A DNA stretch of 64,000 nt from the NCBI RefSeq assembly GCF_000189535.1, contig NC_015145.1, positions 4,186,415 through 4,250,414 of the forward strand. The letters are read 5' to 3'. The position numbers and the translations under genes were made by a program. The first letter of the stretch is position 1. Each line of letters opens with the position of its first letter. Source of the stretch: Pseudarthrobacter phenanthrenivorans Sphe3 (GTDB taxonomy: Bacteria > Actinomycetota > Actinomycetes > Actinomycetales > Micrococcaceae). Below the pieces are notes generated by a model that made no database searches, had not been told where the DNA came from, and was given only the letters and a program-made list of their open reading frames with translations. Shown here piece after piece: positions 18,884-28,812 of the stretch.

Positions 18884-20191
18884 ATGCCCACAAACGCCCA
18901 CCGCGTTGCCGTCAGCAATCGGTCTGCAGTCCGTGCCTTCGCCCTGACCGCCGTCATGGGCCTGACCCTGTCCGCTGCGCTAACTTCCTGCGATGAGCTT
19001 GCCGTTGGTTCGGAGGGGCCCGCCGGCAGTTCGATATCCTCAATCCGCAACCTGCCGAAGGTCCCATGGGAAGGTGGTCCGGCCTACTGGAACAGGTTCC
19101 CCAAGGCCGCTGCAGCGGGTTGGAACGATCCCTCGTTCTTTCCGATTTCCGTGTTCATGGGTAAACCCGAGCACGCTCCCCAGTTGAAGGCACTCGGCAT
19201 CAACACCTACATGGGGGCAGAGCATGACGGCTCGCCCCTGTCCGAGGTTACTGGCAGCGGCCTGTTTGTCCTGCCCCAGGACGAATGGTCAACGGCGGAA
19301 GTCGGCCAGGACCCGCGTGCCGTGGGCTGGTTCGTGTCCGACGAATGTGACATCGGATTGGGCTGCTCGGGCCTGGACGCCGCTGCCAATCTCCTGGATC
19401 AGCAGCAAAAAGTCGACAGGATCCGCGGGCTCAAGGACGGCCGCTTTACGATGGCCAATTACTCAAACGGCGTCCTCGACACCTACTGGGCTCAGGGATC
19501 AATGGCCGAGCTTATGAAAGTCGTTGATGTCGCCAGTGTGGACAAGTATGCCTACACCAGTCCCTTCGTTGATGATCAGTTAGCCCATTCGCCGCATTGG
19601 CCAAATGGCGCAGAACCCGCCACTTCCGGCGCGTACGGCTGGCTGGTGGACCGGATGCGGTCTTACCAGGATCCCGTCGGCGCCCATCCCAACTGGATAT
19701 TCATCGAGGCGGCACGGCCTCTCCTTCTGGAGGACGGTTCCCTCACCATTTCCCTGGAGCAGATGGAAGGCGCCGCCTGGTCTGCCATCATCCACGAAGC
19801 ACGAGGCCTGGCATATTTCCAGCACAACAACGGCACCACCTGCGGCTTCTACTCCCTGGTGGAATGTGATGCTGACAGGTTGAAGGGGATCCGCGCCATC
19901 AACGCGGGTATTCAGGCCCTGGCACCGGTCCTGAATACGCAGTCCTACCAATACAGCTTCAACACCACAACGGACACGATGCTCAAGGAATTCGAGGGAT
20001 CCGCATACATCTTTGCCGGCATCGGACTCACACACTCGCCAGGCCAAAAGACTTTCACTCTCCCGGCGGGCGTCACGGCCTCTGCTGTCGAAGTGGTTGG
20101 TGAGAACCGGACGTTGGACGTCGCAGACGGGGCGTTCACCGACAACTTCGAGGCTGAATACTCGCATCATACTTACAAATTTTCGCTGTAA
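18884..20191 (+). CDS. Secreted lipoprotein, putative glycoside-hydrolase-like (TIM-barrel) protein
   Basis: 435 residues from the ATG at 18884, chosen over the in-frame ATG at 18866 because GCAGGAG precedes it. A signal peptide ends in a lipobox (LSAALTSC), so the mature protein should be anchored to the membrane outside. The body has aromatic-rich segments typical of carbohydrate-active barrels (YWNRFPKAAAAGWNDPSFF, GINTYMGAEHDG, NWIFIEAARPL, IIHEARGLAYFQHN). A small beta-rich C-terminal domain with a TLPAGVTA segment follows. I do not recognise a defined GH family. Its place at the end of an exopolysaccharide operon suggests trimming, release or modification of the polymer; this is inference. 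Confidence 0.65.
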   Translation: MPTNAHRVAVSNRSAVRAFALTAVMGLTLSAALTSCDELAVGSEGPAGSSISSIRNLPKVPWEGGPAYWNRFPKAAAAGWNDPSFFPISVFMGKPEHAPQLKALGINTYMGAEHDGSPLSEVTGSGLFVLPQDEWSTAEVGQDPRAVGWFVSDECDIGLGCSGLDAAANLLDQQQKVDRIRGLKDGRFTMANYSNGVLDTYWAQGSMAELMKVVDVASVDKYAYTSPFVDDQLAHSPHWPNGAEPATSGAYGWLVDRMRSYQDPVGAHPNWIFIEAARPLLLEDGSLTISLEQMEGAAWSAIIHEARGLAYFQHNNGTTCGFYSLVECDADRLKGIRAINAGIQALAPVLNTQSYQYSFNTTTDTMLKEFEGSAYIFAGIGLTHSPGQKTFTLPAGVTASAVEVVGENRTLDVADGAFTDNFEAEYSHHTYKFSL

Positions 20192-20213
20192 GTCCCGATC
20201 CCCCGGGCTGCCT

Positions 20214-22952
20214 TCAGTGAAGGTCAGGACGGCTTGAGTCGTCCCGCTCCCATGCGGTACCACCGGGCCGGGCCTGACGTCCAAGGAGGGCGAAGGCAGC
20301 GTAGACGGCCGCATCAAACACCGATCCTGGCGTCTTGGCGGACCCAAGCAGTTGGCGGACGGTCCTCCCTGTAGCGGCGCCCGGCATTGCGCGTAATTCG
20401 CTGTTGCCTCTGTAGACCCGTCGCAGGACAGCAATAAGAGCCCGCGTGGACCGGGGTGTGCGGATGATGACTGGTGGACACGGAAGGACGGTCTTTTCAG
20501 AACTGTCAAAGAGGCGGTCGATGTAGCAGTCGTCGGCGATGACTGGGGGAAATTCGCCAAATCTCTCGTGACCCCTGCGATTCAGTCCGTAGACTCCTGC
20601 TCCCCACATTGATTCCGAAGCCTTCGGCAGGCGGTTTCGGGCACGGTAGTAGGCCCGCACCGGCCAGCTCGCACCATCTGTGTTGTACGTGAACTGAGGA
20701 CGCGCGCATTGAATGGTTCCGTCCCCGGCCAGCTGTTCGAACGTGGCACTGAGTGCTTCGGCGGGCAACTCGATGTCCGCGTCAAGGTATACCCGTGGCC
20801 ACAGTGTTGCCGCACGGTCTCCCGCGTTCAGTGCCGCGACCTTTGATGCCTCAGTGATGCGGACGACTTGGACGCCAGCAAACGATTTCGCTATTGCTTC
20901 CGTCCCGTCCGTGCACGCGTTGCACGCGACAATCACTTCCACAGCGCCGCTTGCCAGCGGGATGGCCAATGCCTTCAGCGTCCGCCGCAGGACGGCCTCT
21001 TCGTTGTGTGCCGGTATGATGACTGCCCCAGTCGGAAACCCTCCTCGGCTCGTTGCGGTCGCCGGATAGCGCGTGGCATGTGGCAGCTGCTCCCATAGCC
21101 GTTCCCGGGTTGCAACAGAAAGGATTTCCTTGCCTCCCGGCAACGGTGAACGCAGCAGGGCTGCGAGCATGACGGCGGCCTGAAATCCGCAAGCGTAACC
21201 CGCCGAATGGAACTTCCGCACATATCTGATGCGGTTAACGGTCATCAGGGCGTCAAGCGCGAACGAACTGCCCGAACCTCCCCGGCTGTGCTCCATCCGT
21301 GCCAGCGGTTCGAACCAGACAGTGGCTCCCGCCTCTCGGACCCGCCTTAAATAGTCCGTTTCTTCGGAGTACAGGAAATATTCTTCCTCCCAGTTCCCCA
21401 CCAGCCCGGCCACCTCATGCCGGATCAGAAGAGCTGCTCCAGTTGCCCAGTCGATCTTATGGGCATGAAGGTAGCTTTCTGGATCAGAATCCATCTCGGA
21501 TAACCAGGCTGGACGCCCCGGGAGCTTGCTTCCCAGCAGTGCATCTCCGATAGCCCGGGAAACACTCGGCTCCCGACGCAGCGAAGGGTAGACCGTGCCG
21601 TCATCATCGAACAACAACGGGACCACAACACCGGCCCCGGACAATGCCATCCTGTCCCGAAGCGCCCGCACCGATCCGCGCACCACCCGCATGTCTGGGT
21701 TGAGTATCAGATAAGCATCGGTGGCACCTGCCTTTTCAACGGCTGCATTGATTGCAGCGGCGTAACCCAGGTTTCCCCCTGTCGGGAAGGCGAAGACATC
21801 AGTCTGATCTTTTAGAGCGGAAAGAGTGGACGGTGAGGGGGAGTTGTCCGCAACAATTACCTTGATGGATTGGTCCGCTGTCTCCGGGCGCAGACTTTCG
21901 AGGAGCGCAGCGATATCCTTTTCGCTGTTGTAGGTGACTACCAGAACGGCAACGTCGGTATGCTCATCCGTCCCCGAGAACCCCCGCACACGCCCGGGGA
22001 TCGCAACTGAAACTTGCTCCGCCCATGCCTGCATGAACTTTCCCGAGCGGGCACCGCCCGTCAAGCTTTCTTGGTGGCCCGCACGGCTGCACCGCCGGAG
22101 TTTCAGGTAGGCTTCCGGCCCGTCAACCAGGTAGCGGCGCGCGAGCCGCCTGGGCTCCAGGGCAAGTCGCCAGGCCCATTCCAAACCAGCGTCACTGACA
22201 CGGGCGGGAGCCCTGCGCACTCGCCCTGCAAGAAAGTCCACTACGGCGCCGAAGGCGAGCAGCACCTTCGCACCCGTCAGCTGGCCGAACTCTGAGATCC
22301 AGAGTTCTTGGCGGGGCTTGCCCAGGCACACAACCAGGACGTCCGTCCCCGCTTTCGAAATTTCGGCCGCTAGGGCGTGGGAGGCCGCGGCGTCCGCGAG
22401 CGAACTGCGTTCAGGAGCCCAAAGACCGGACACGGTGAGGCCGGGATGGTCCTCGGTGAACTTTTCGCGTATCAAGTCGTGGCACGCCCCAGTCCCCCCA
22501 ACGATTCCCACCCTCAGTCCAGCCGTTTCAGCGACGTCCAGCAGCGGCAGAATGAGGTCACTTCCGGAGAGCCGCGGCCACTTCCGCTCAGTGATCATCT
22601 CAGCCTGGGAGACGAGCGGGGAGCCATCCAGGAGCGTGAGCCATTCCACTGACGCCTGGTGGTCCAAGGTATCGGCCCACCGGCCGCCCTGACCAAAGTG
22701 CTTCACATGATCAAGGTTCGCGGAGGCAACAGCCAGTGGTCGACTTCCGCCGTCCCGTGCCCTGTCAATGATGATCTTCAGCGCCTGTTCGCGTTCCAGC
22801 AATTTGACGGGAACGCCCCCCAGCGTCACCTCTTCGCCGAACTTGCCCTGCGTGGCCGGTCCGGCTTCCCTGGTTGCGACTTGGTGAGGGCGTTCAGGCC
22901 GCAGGAGTGCTGCGGCCTGAACGAGGCTTCGAAGAGAGGCTAATTCGGTCAT
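20214..22952 (-). CDS. Three-domain glycosyltransferase: WecG/TagA/CpsF + GT2 + GT2
   Basis: 912 residues. Residues about 40-285 form a WecG/TagA/CpsF domain (VTLGGVPVKLL, ASANLDHVKH, LLDGSPLV, RVGIVGGTGACHDLI, VVCLGKPRQELWI, FGAVVDFLAGRVRRAP). From about residue 335 comes a GT2 domain of rhamnosyltransferase type (VAVLVVTYNSEKD, VIVADNSP, YLILNPDMRV, DYLRRVREAG). From about residue 641 a second GT2 domain follows (AVIIPAHNEEAVLRRTL, ACNACTDGTEAIA, YLDADIELP). Three catalytic modules in one chain suggest processive or coupled addition of sugars. It faces the main operon convergently, 22 bases from its end, and lies 43 bases downstream of the giant DUF4082 gene, with which it is probably co-transcribed. 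Confidence 0.88.
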   Translation of the reverse strand: MTELASLRSLVQAAALLRPERPHQVATREAGPATQGKFGEEVTLGGVPVKLLEREQALKIIIDRARDGGSRPLAVASANLDHVKHFGQGGRWADTLDHQASVEWLTLLDGSPLVSQAEMITERKWPRLSGSDLILPLLDVAETAGLRVGIVGGTGACHDLIREKFTEDHPGLTVSGLWAPERSSLADAAASHALAAEISKAGTDVLVVCLGKPRQELWISEFGQLTGAKVLLAFGAVVDFLAGRVRRAPARVSDAGLEWAWRLALEPRRLARRYLVDGPEAYLKLRRCSRAGHQESLTGGARSGKFMQAWAEQVSVAIPGRVRGFSGTDEHTDVAVLVVTYNSEKDIAALLESLRPETADQSIKVIVADNSPSPSTLSALKDQTDVFAFPTGGNLGYAAAINAAVEKAGATDAYLILNPDMRVVRGSVRALRDRMALSGAGVVVPLLFDDDGTVYPSLRREPSVSRAIGDALLGSKLPGRPAWLSEMDSDPESYLHAHKIDWATGAALLIRHEVAGLVGNWEEEYFLYSEETDYLRRVREAGATVWFEPLARMEHSRGGSGSSFALDALMTVNRIRYVRKFHSAGYACGFQAAVMLAALLRSPLPGGKEILSVATRERLWEQLPHATRYPATATSRGGFPTGAVIIPAHNEEAVLRRTLKALAIPLASGAVEVIVACNACTDGTEAIAKSFAGVQVVRITEASKVAALNAGDRAATLWPRVYLDADIELPAEALSATFEQLAGDGTIQCARPQFTYNTDGASWPVRAYYRARNRLPKASESMWGAGVYGLNRRGHERFGEFPPVIADDCYIDRLFDSSEKTVLPCPPVIIRTPRSTRALIAVLRRVYRGNSELRAMPGAATGRTVRQLLGSAKTPGSVFDAAVYAAFALLGRQARPGGTAWERDDSSRPDLH

Positions 22953-22995
22953 AAGGTCCTACCTTTCGTGAATGCTCAAGGTCCCTTGTCCATGG

Positions 22996-25900
22996 CTACG
23001 AACGGGTGAAAACGACGTCGACCCAGTAGTTAGTGTTTTTGAAGCTTTCCGTTGGGAAGGCCGAACTGCCGTAGCGATAGACGCCGTTTGCTCCGTCGAC
23101 CCCACTGGCCAGCCCGTGCAACGGTGGGTTGTCCGCCGATGCACCGCTGAAGTAGTCCTTAGTCGAGGAATAAAAGCCCAGAGGTGCGTGGTAGGAAACC
23201 ACGTAGGTGGTGTTTGCAGTGATCGCAACAGGTGTAGCAAACAGCGCCTGCTGCCAGCCGGAGCCGGTCTCGCCGGTGAAGGTAACGGACGCGAGCAAGG
23301 CTCCAGTTGAGGACCATAAATGTCCGGTATGCGTACCCGTGTTGGAACTTCCCTTGAAGAACCGGACTCCCGTTACGGTCCCGGCAACATCGGAACGGAA
23401 CTTCATGCCCACTTCCACGGCTTTCCTGTCATTCGAGTTGGGCACGGCTGGAACGGCGGCGGGACTAAAAACGCTGCAGGGACAGGCTGCAGGCGCAGCC
23501 TTGGTCTTGAACGCCCAGGAGTAAGGCGCAGTCATTGCCGTACCGGCGGAATTCGTCGCACCGCTGACGGTGGCCGTGAAAACGGTGCCGAAGGCCAGCG
23601 CCGCTGCCGGCGAGAATGTGGCTGTGTTCGTAGCCGAATCGTAGGCGGTTGACCCGGGTACGGCAGTTCCGGCGGCATCGGTCAGACTGAAGACCACCGA
23701 AGACCCCGTCACCGGTTGTTCGAAGGTTGCCGTCGGCCGCACGCGCTCAGATACGTCCATTGCGTTGTTTGCTGGTGAAACGGCAGCCACCGCCGGCGCT
23801 GCTCCTGATGCGCTGGCGTTGAAGACGACATCCACCCAGTAGTTCGTGCTGTTGAAGCTGTCTGTGGGAAACGCCGTCGCATCATAACGGTAGACGCCAT
23901 TTGGTCCGTCGGTTCCATTCGAGAGGCCATGCAGGGGTGCCCGGTCAACGGAGGAAGCGAAGTATCCACTGCTCGATGAATAGAATCCGTTGGGTGCGAA
24001 GTATGAAACCACGTAGGTGGTGTTGGCAGCAATCGGAACGGGTGATGAGAAGAGCGCCTGCTGCCATCCGCTTGCCGTTTCTCCTGCGAACGTCACCGAT
24101 GCCAGGAGTGTTCCTGTCGATGACCAGAGGTGTCCGGTATGCGTCCCCGTGTTCTGTTCACCTTTGTAGAACCGTACGCCGGCAACGGTGCCGGCAGTAT
24201 CAGAGCGGAACTTCATCCCGAGTTCCACGGCATTGTTATCCGCGGTTGAGATCGTGGCCGGTACGGCATCCGGACTGAACACTGTGCATGGACAGGAGGC
24301 GGGCGCTGACGCCGTCGAAAAAGTCCAGGAGTAGGGTGCGCTCATGCTTTGCCCGCTGGAATTCGTCGCCCCACTGACTGTCGCGGTGTAGGTGGTGCTG
24401 TAGCTGAGTGCGGCGCCTGGCGTGAACGTGGCGGTGGCTGTTGCCGCGTCGTAAGCCACGGTCCCGGAAATTGCCGCGCCGGCAGCGTCCTTCAACGTGA
24501 AGACAATGGAGGACGCGCTCACGCCCTGGTTGAACGTCGCAGCCGGTGCCACCGCAACAGCCACATTCGTAGCGTTGTTTGCCGGGTTGGCAGAAGATAC
24601 GGCCGGCAGTATGGCGGCCGCGGTAGTGGTGAAGGACCAGGCGTAGGGCGCACCCATGGTTTGACCGGTGGCGTTGGTGGCACCACTGACTGTTGCCGTG
24701 TACGCAGTGCTGTAGGAGAGCGAGGTGGAAGGCGTCAAGGTCATCGTGTTTGTGGCGGCGTCGTAGGACGTGGATCCGGTTATGCTCGCGCCGGCTGGGT
24801 CCTTCAGGGTGAACACGACCGAGGATGCCGTCACCGGTTGGTCGAAGGTGGCCGTCGGATTCACCTGCACTGCAACACCCGTGGCACCGCTGGCAGGTGT
24901 AACTTTCGTTACAGATGGGGCCGTCCCACTTGCCGTCGTGCTGAACACCACGTCGACCCAATAGTTCGTATTGTTGTAACTGTCCGTAGGAAATGCCGAG
25001 TTTCCATAACGGTAGACGCCGTTGGACCCGTCGACGCCGCTTGCCAAGCCATGTAGCGGCGCGCGGTCTGCGGAAGTGCCGAAAAATCCGGTGTTCGCCG
25101 CGTAGTGGCCGTTCGGTGCGTGATAGGAAACCACGTACGTTGTATTTGCGGTGATATTTACCGGGGCCGAGAAGTTGGCTTGCTGCCAGCCTGTCGCCGT
25201 CTCGCCCGTGAACGTGACAGACGCCAGGAGCGTTCCGGTAACGGACCAAAGATGGCCGGTATGTGTGCCCGTGTTGCCGCTGCCCTTGTAGAACCGAACC
25301 CCGGTGACAGCCCCCGCCACGTCTGAACGGAACTTCATTCCTAGCTCAACGGCATTGGCATCACCGTCGGCTGGCACAGCAGGGACCGAAGTCGGACTGA
25401 ACACGGTACACGGGCAGCTCGCGGGCGCGGCAGCAGTAGCGAACGTCCAGGAATACGGCGCCGCCATCGCCAATCCGGAGGCGTTCGTGGCACCGCTGAC
25501 TGTCGCGGTGTATCCCGTGCTGTAGGCAAGGGCGACGGAGGGACTAAACACGGCGGTGTTTGAGCCCGCGTCATAAGTTACGGAGCCTACGACGGTTGTA
25601 CCGGCCGCGTCCTTCAGCCCGAAAACCACTGAGGAACCGGAGACCGCCTGATCAAAGGTCGCTGTCGGTTTGGTGCTGACGGCCGCGTCCGATGTACTGC
25701 TCATGGGCGACACGGATGACACTGTCGGAGCGGTTGGAGTCGCGGCAGTCGTGAACGTCCACGAGTACGGGGCAGTCATCGTCTGTCCGGAAGCATTGGT
25801 GACTCCACTGACGGTGGCAGTGTACGTAACCGCGTACTTCAAGGCATTAGCCGGGGTAAATGTACTGGTATTAGTTGCCGCGTTGTATGCCTGCGTACCG

Positions 25901-28512
25901 CTTACGACAACCCCGGCAGAATCCTTCAGCGTGAAAACCACCGATGAATCGGTCACCGGCTGGTTGAACGTCGCCGTCGGCTTGACATCGAGAGCGACTC
26001 CGGAGGTGTTATTGGGAGGTGACACTGATGAAACCGCCGGGGCCACCGCCTGTGACGGCGTGAATGAAACATCAAGCCAGTAGTACTCTGCGTCAAAAAT
26101 CTGGTCGGGGAAACTGGATGTGGAGTTGTAGCGGTAGAAGCCGTTCGGCGATCCTGGAGTACTCCTGGTGAAGTGCAATGGAGAACTGTCCGTGCTGTTC
26201 GATCCACCGGACGGAGATGGGTTGTTGTAAAAGTAGCCAGGATCTTGGGCATAATGTCCGGCCGGGGCGAAATAGGAAACCACATAGTTGGTTTTCGCAG
26301 TAATGGTCAAGGGCGGCGATAAGGTGGCAGTTTGCCAGCCGGAGGCGGTCTCACCGGTGAATGTGGCGGTCGCCAACCTTTGCCCCGACTCGCTCCATAC
26401 GTTGCCGATGTGGGTGCCGGTGTTCTTGGCGGACTTGTAGAACCGCACTGCACTGACGGTTCCTGGGACGTCGGAGTAAAACTTCGCGCCAAGCTCAATC
26501 GACCCCGGATCCCCAGCGTCCGCGCTTACTGGGGTGACATTTGCTCCCACGAGCGAGCAGGGGCAGGAAACACTCACAGCATTCCCTGAGGAAACCGGTC
26601 CTATGTTGCCGCTGTCATCCACGGCCCGGGATCGCAGCACTGAAGTGGGGCTACCGTGCGCATTCCACGTATAGGTCCAGTTTGTAGTCCCATTAGCGCG
26701 GCGCCAAGTTGTTCCTCCGTCCGTGGAGACTTCCACTCCAGCCACAGCGCCGCCGACGTCAGCGGCGGTCCCTGAAACCGTGACGATGGTGCCGTCGGCA
26801 ACTGTCGACCCTGCGGCCGGTGAAACCACTTGGGACGTCGGGGCCGTGACGTCGTTTGACGCCAGTGCTGCAGAGAGGCCTGAAACCAGAGTTGCAGGCT
26901 GAGTCCGCATGTCAGCGAACAGATTTACGGTGGCCTGTTGCATGTTGCGGTCCACAGGCTTACCAGTGGTGTACCCGTCGAGGCCCCAGGACCATTGGAC
27001 CGTTCCTGATCCGAAGACCAGGGCACCGCTGCCCGCCTTGTACAACGTCATATTGTGAGTCGCGGGCTGACCGGGCAGAACGGTAGAGCCGTAGTCGGTA
27101 AAAATTTCAGCGGAAGTACTATTCGTATGAGACAGCCGGAAGGCACCCGGTGGACGGAAGCCGTTGTCCGCGTCAATGTCCCACTCGTAGCCCAGCGTCC
27201 CCAATCCGTCTCCGAGGGTCACCACGGAACCGTCAGCCATACCTGGGATGGAGGTACCCCGCCAGAACCGAAGTTGTTTGAATGCTGAGGGGACATCGAT
27301 GTCCGCCGTCCCGGAATTGACCAAAAAGTACTGCCCGGTCAGGGAGTTCTCTGGTTTCCCTCCGCCGGTGGCCGTGCCATACCGAGGATCGCGCCAAGTG
27401 CCCGTCCAGGAAACCGGATCAGTAGGGCCGTTGAAGTGGGTGTCCTTGTAGGAGACCAGGGTCCGTCCGGCGGTGCTGGTCCCGTCGGCACTCGGTTCCC
27501 AGCGGGTTTTCCAGAACATCTCATTGCCGCTAAAGAACGCAAGATGCACGCCGGCATCGCGCGCCGCCTCCACGTTGGACCGCTGCTCAGCGGACCAATA
27601 CTCGTCGTGGCCCACTGACAAAAATGCCTTGTGGTTCAGCAGTAGCGGCGCCTTGGTGGCCACATCCAAACCGCTCATATAGCTCACGTCGTAGCCGTTG
27701 GCCTCCAGGAAACGGATCATGGGATATTCGGCGTACATCAGCCAACTGCGGCCCTGGTCATCCAACGCCGAGTTGAACGGCCTGTTGTAGGACACCTTGT
27801 ATGCGGCTTTGTAGGCAAGCGGGTTACCGGCCGGGCAAGCAACCGTGCACTGGTAGAGGCTGTTGCCGCCATAAGTGTTATAGGCCTGCCATGTAGTGTC
27901 GGACGTCTGGAACAGCATGTCGGATTTGGCAGCGTCATCACGCACCACGAACGGAATTACGCTTGCTCCGCTGTTGTCCGTCCGGACCAGGCGGGCAAGG
28001 TACACGCCGGAAACCGCGGCAGCCGGAACCGGCCAGGACGCGGACACACCCCAGTTGCCGCAGTCGATCAGGCCGGTGGCGGAAAAAGTGGCGCAGTTGG
28101 GCTGGTTTTGCGGCAACGGAACGGAGGGAAGGATGTTTGCGGCAACCTTGCGCGCCCCGAGCCCCTGGTAGTAGCCCAAGCGGTAAATATCGATCCGGTA
28201 GGCAGAGGCAGTGGTCTTGACCTTGAAGGTGACAGTTTGGCCCACGTTCACGCTCATTGACGTGGCATATCCCTGGATGGTGCTGTCTCCCGCACCGGTC
28301 ACGCGCCATTCGCTGGCCGGGCTCCCCGGCTGGGTATTCTCGCAGGCCACCTTGCTGACCACGGGCGCATCACAGGGCCCGGCGGCCCGGGCCGGCGGCA
28401 GCCACGAGGGGTCCACTGCCATCGAAAACATGGAGGCCAGAAGGGCGAGAACCAGTGCAGGTACCCAGCGTCGGACGATCCAGCGGGGGAGGATTCCAGG
28501 TGCAGACGTCAT
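22996..28512 (-). CDS. Giant secreted modular protein: dimethylformamidase-like domain, Ig-like domain, DUF4082 x4 and Big_5-like x5
   Basis: 1838 residues from the ATG at 28512; the frame is open to 28566, but the residues before this ATG do not look like a signal peptide. A cleavable signal (WVPALVLALLASMF, ending near PARAA) marks export. Residues about 45-550 resemble the C-terminal domain of the N,N-dimethylformamidase large subunit (GHDEYWS near residue 301, then FFSGNEMFWKTRW). An Ig-like segment spans about 555-645. Then follow DUF4082 (649-810), Big_5, Big_5 (to about 1028), DUF4082 (1032-1188), Big_5, Big_5 (to about 1401), DUF4082 (1406-1565), Big_5 (to about 1668) and DUF4082 (1675-1838). 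Each DUF4082 begins CPCxxxxP. No sortase signal or C-terminal helix is seen. Probably a cell-surface or matrix protein linked to the polysaccharide. Enzyme activity is unproven. Confidence 0.82.
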   Translation of the reverse strand: MTSAPGILPRWIVRRWVPALVLALLASMFSMAVDPSWLPPARAAGPCDAPVVSKVACENTQPGSPASEWRVTGAGDSTIQGYATSMSVNVGQTVTFKVKTTASAYRIDIYRLGYYQGLGARKVAANILPSVPLPQNQPNCATFSATGLIDCGNWGVSASWPVPAAAVSGVYLARLVRTDNSGASVIPFVVRDDAAKSDMLFQTSDTTWQAYNTYGGNSLYQCTVACPAGNPLAYKAAYKVSYNRPFNSALDDQGRSWLMYAEYPMIRFLEANGYDVSYMSGLDVATKAPLLLNHKAFLSVGHDEYWSAEQRSNVEAARDAGVHLAFFSGNEMFWKTRWEPSADGTSTAGRTLVSYKDTHFNGPTDPVSWTGTWRDPRYGTATGGGKPENSLTGQYFLVNSGTADIDVPSAFKQLRFWRGTSIPGMADGSVVTLGDGLGTLGYEWDIDADNGFRPPGAFRLSHTNSTSAEIFTDYGSTVLPGQPATHNMTLYKAGSGALVFGSGTVQWSWGLDGYTTGKPVDRNMQQATVNLFADMRTQPATLVSGLSAALASNDVTAPTSQVVSPAAGSTVADGTIVTVSGTAADVGGAVAGVEVSTDGGTTWRRANGTTNWTYTWNAHGSPTSVLRSRAVDDSGNIGPVSSGNAVSVSCPCSLVGANVTPVSADAGDPGSIELGAKFYSDVPGTVSAVRFYKSAKNTGTHIGNVWSESGQRLATATFTGETASGWQTATLSPPLTITAKTNYVVSYFAPAGHYAQDPGYFYNNPSPSGGSNSTDSSPLHFTRSTPGSPNGFYRYNSTSSFPDQIFDAEYYWLDVSFTPSQAVAPAVSSVSPPNNTSGVALDVKPTATFNQPVTDSSVVFTLKDSAGVVVSGTQAYNAATNTSTFTPANALKYAVTYTATVSGVTNASGQTMTAPYSWTFTTAATPTAPTVSSVSPMSSTSDAAVSTKPTATFDQAVSGSSVVFGLKDAAGTTVVGSVTYDAGSNTAVFSPSVALAYSTGYTATVSGATNASGLAMAAPYSWTFATAAAPASCPCTVFSPTSVPAVPADGDANAVELGMKFRSDVAGAVTGVRFYKGSGNTGTHTGHLWSVTGTLLASVTFTGETATGWQQANFSAPVNITANTTYVVSYHAPNGHYAANTGFFGTSADRAPLHGLASGVDGSNGVYRYGNSAFPTDSYNNTNYWVDVVFSTTASGTAPSVTKVTPASGATGVAVQVNPTATFDQPVTASSVVFTLKDPAGASITGSTSYDAATNTMTLTPSTSLSYSTAYTATVSGATNATGQTMGAPYAWSFTTTAAAILPAVSSANPANNATNVAVAVAPAATFNQGVSASSIVFTLKDAAGAAISGTVAYDAATATATFTPGAALSYSTTYTATVSGATNSSGQSMSAPYSWTFSTASAPASCPCTVFSPDAVPATISTADNNAVELGMKFRSDTAGTVAGVRFYKGEQNTGTHTGHLWSSTGTLLASVTFAGETASGWQQALFSSPVPIAANTTYVVSYFAPNGFYSSSSGYFASSVDRAPLHGLSNGTDGPNGVYRYDATAFPTDSFNSTNYWVDVVFNASASGAAPAVAAVSPANNAMDVSERVRPTATFEQPVTGSSVVFSLTDAAGTAVPGSTAYDSATNTATFSPAAALAFGTVFTATVSGATNSAGTAMTAPYSWAFKTKAAPAACPCSVFSPAAVPAVPNSNDRKAVEVGMKFRSDVAGTVTGVRFFKGSSNTGTHTGHLWSSTGALLASVTFTGETGSGWQQALFATPVAITANTTYVVSYHAPLGFYSSTKDYFSGASADNPPLHGLASGVDGANGVYRYGSSAFPTESFKNTNYWVDVVFTRS

Positions 28513-28812
28513 CTTTTGGCTCCATGGTCGCGGCGCAACCAGGCAGCAGCCGGGTGGGGTCTGCACTCCCCGCTCGGCCGGAGACCGGGATAGCCCGGCA
28601 CCTCGCCTGTTGCGTCAGTCAGTAGTCACGGACATCCTGCCGGTGGCGAGGCCATTGAGCCTCCCCTGGATCGCGGCCCGGAACCATGGGCCGTAAACCC
28701 CCACAGGGCTTCCGTGTCTTCAACCGTAAGTCCGGCCAAACAACACGGCTAGGCGAAGGGGAGCTACTCTGCGGGTATCCGCACCAACAATGTGGTGCTC
28801 CCCAGCAGGGAA
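28513..28812. other. Intergenic region upstream of the giant secreted protein
   Basis: About 300 bases between the start of the DUF4082 gene and the stop of the M18 peptidase gene, both on the minus strand. It should hold the promoter of the DUF4082-glycosyltransferase pair. A short perfect inverted repeat (CGGCCC...GGGCCG) lies near 28674-28693. I recognise no riboswitch, tRNA or gene. Confidence 0.4.

Noticed and set aside
28513..28812. Possible riboswitch upstream of the giant secreted protein gene
   Set aside because: I looked for c-di-AMP, c-di-GMP and other common actinobacterial switch motifs and found none, only short GC-rich inverted repeats.
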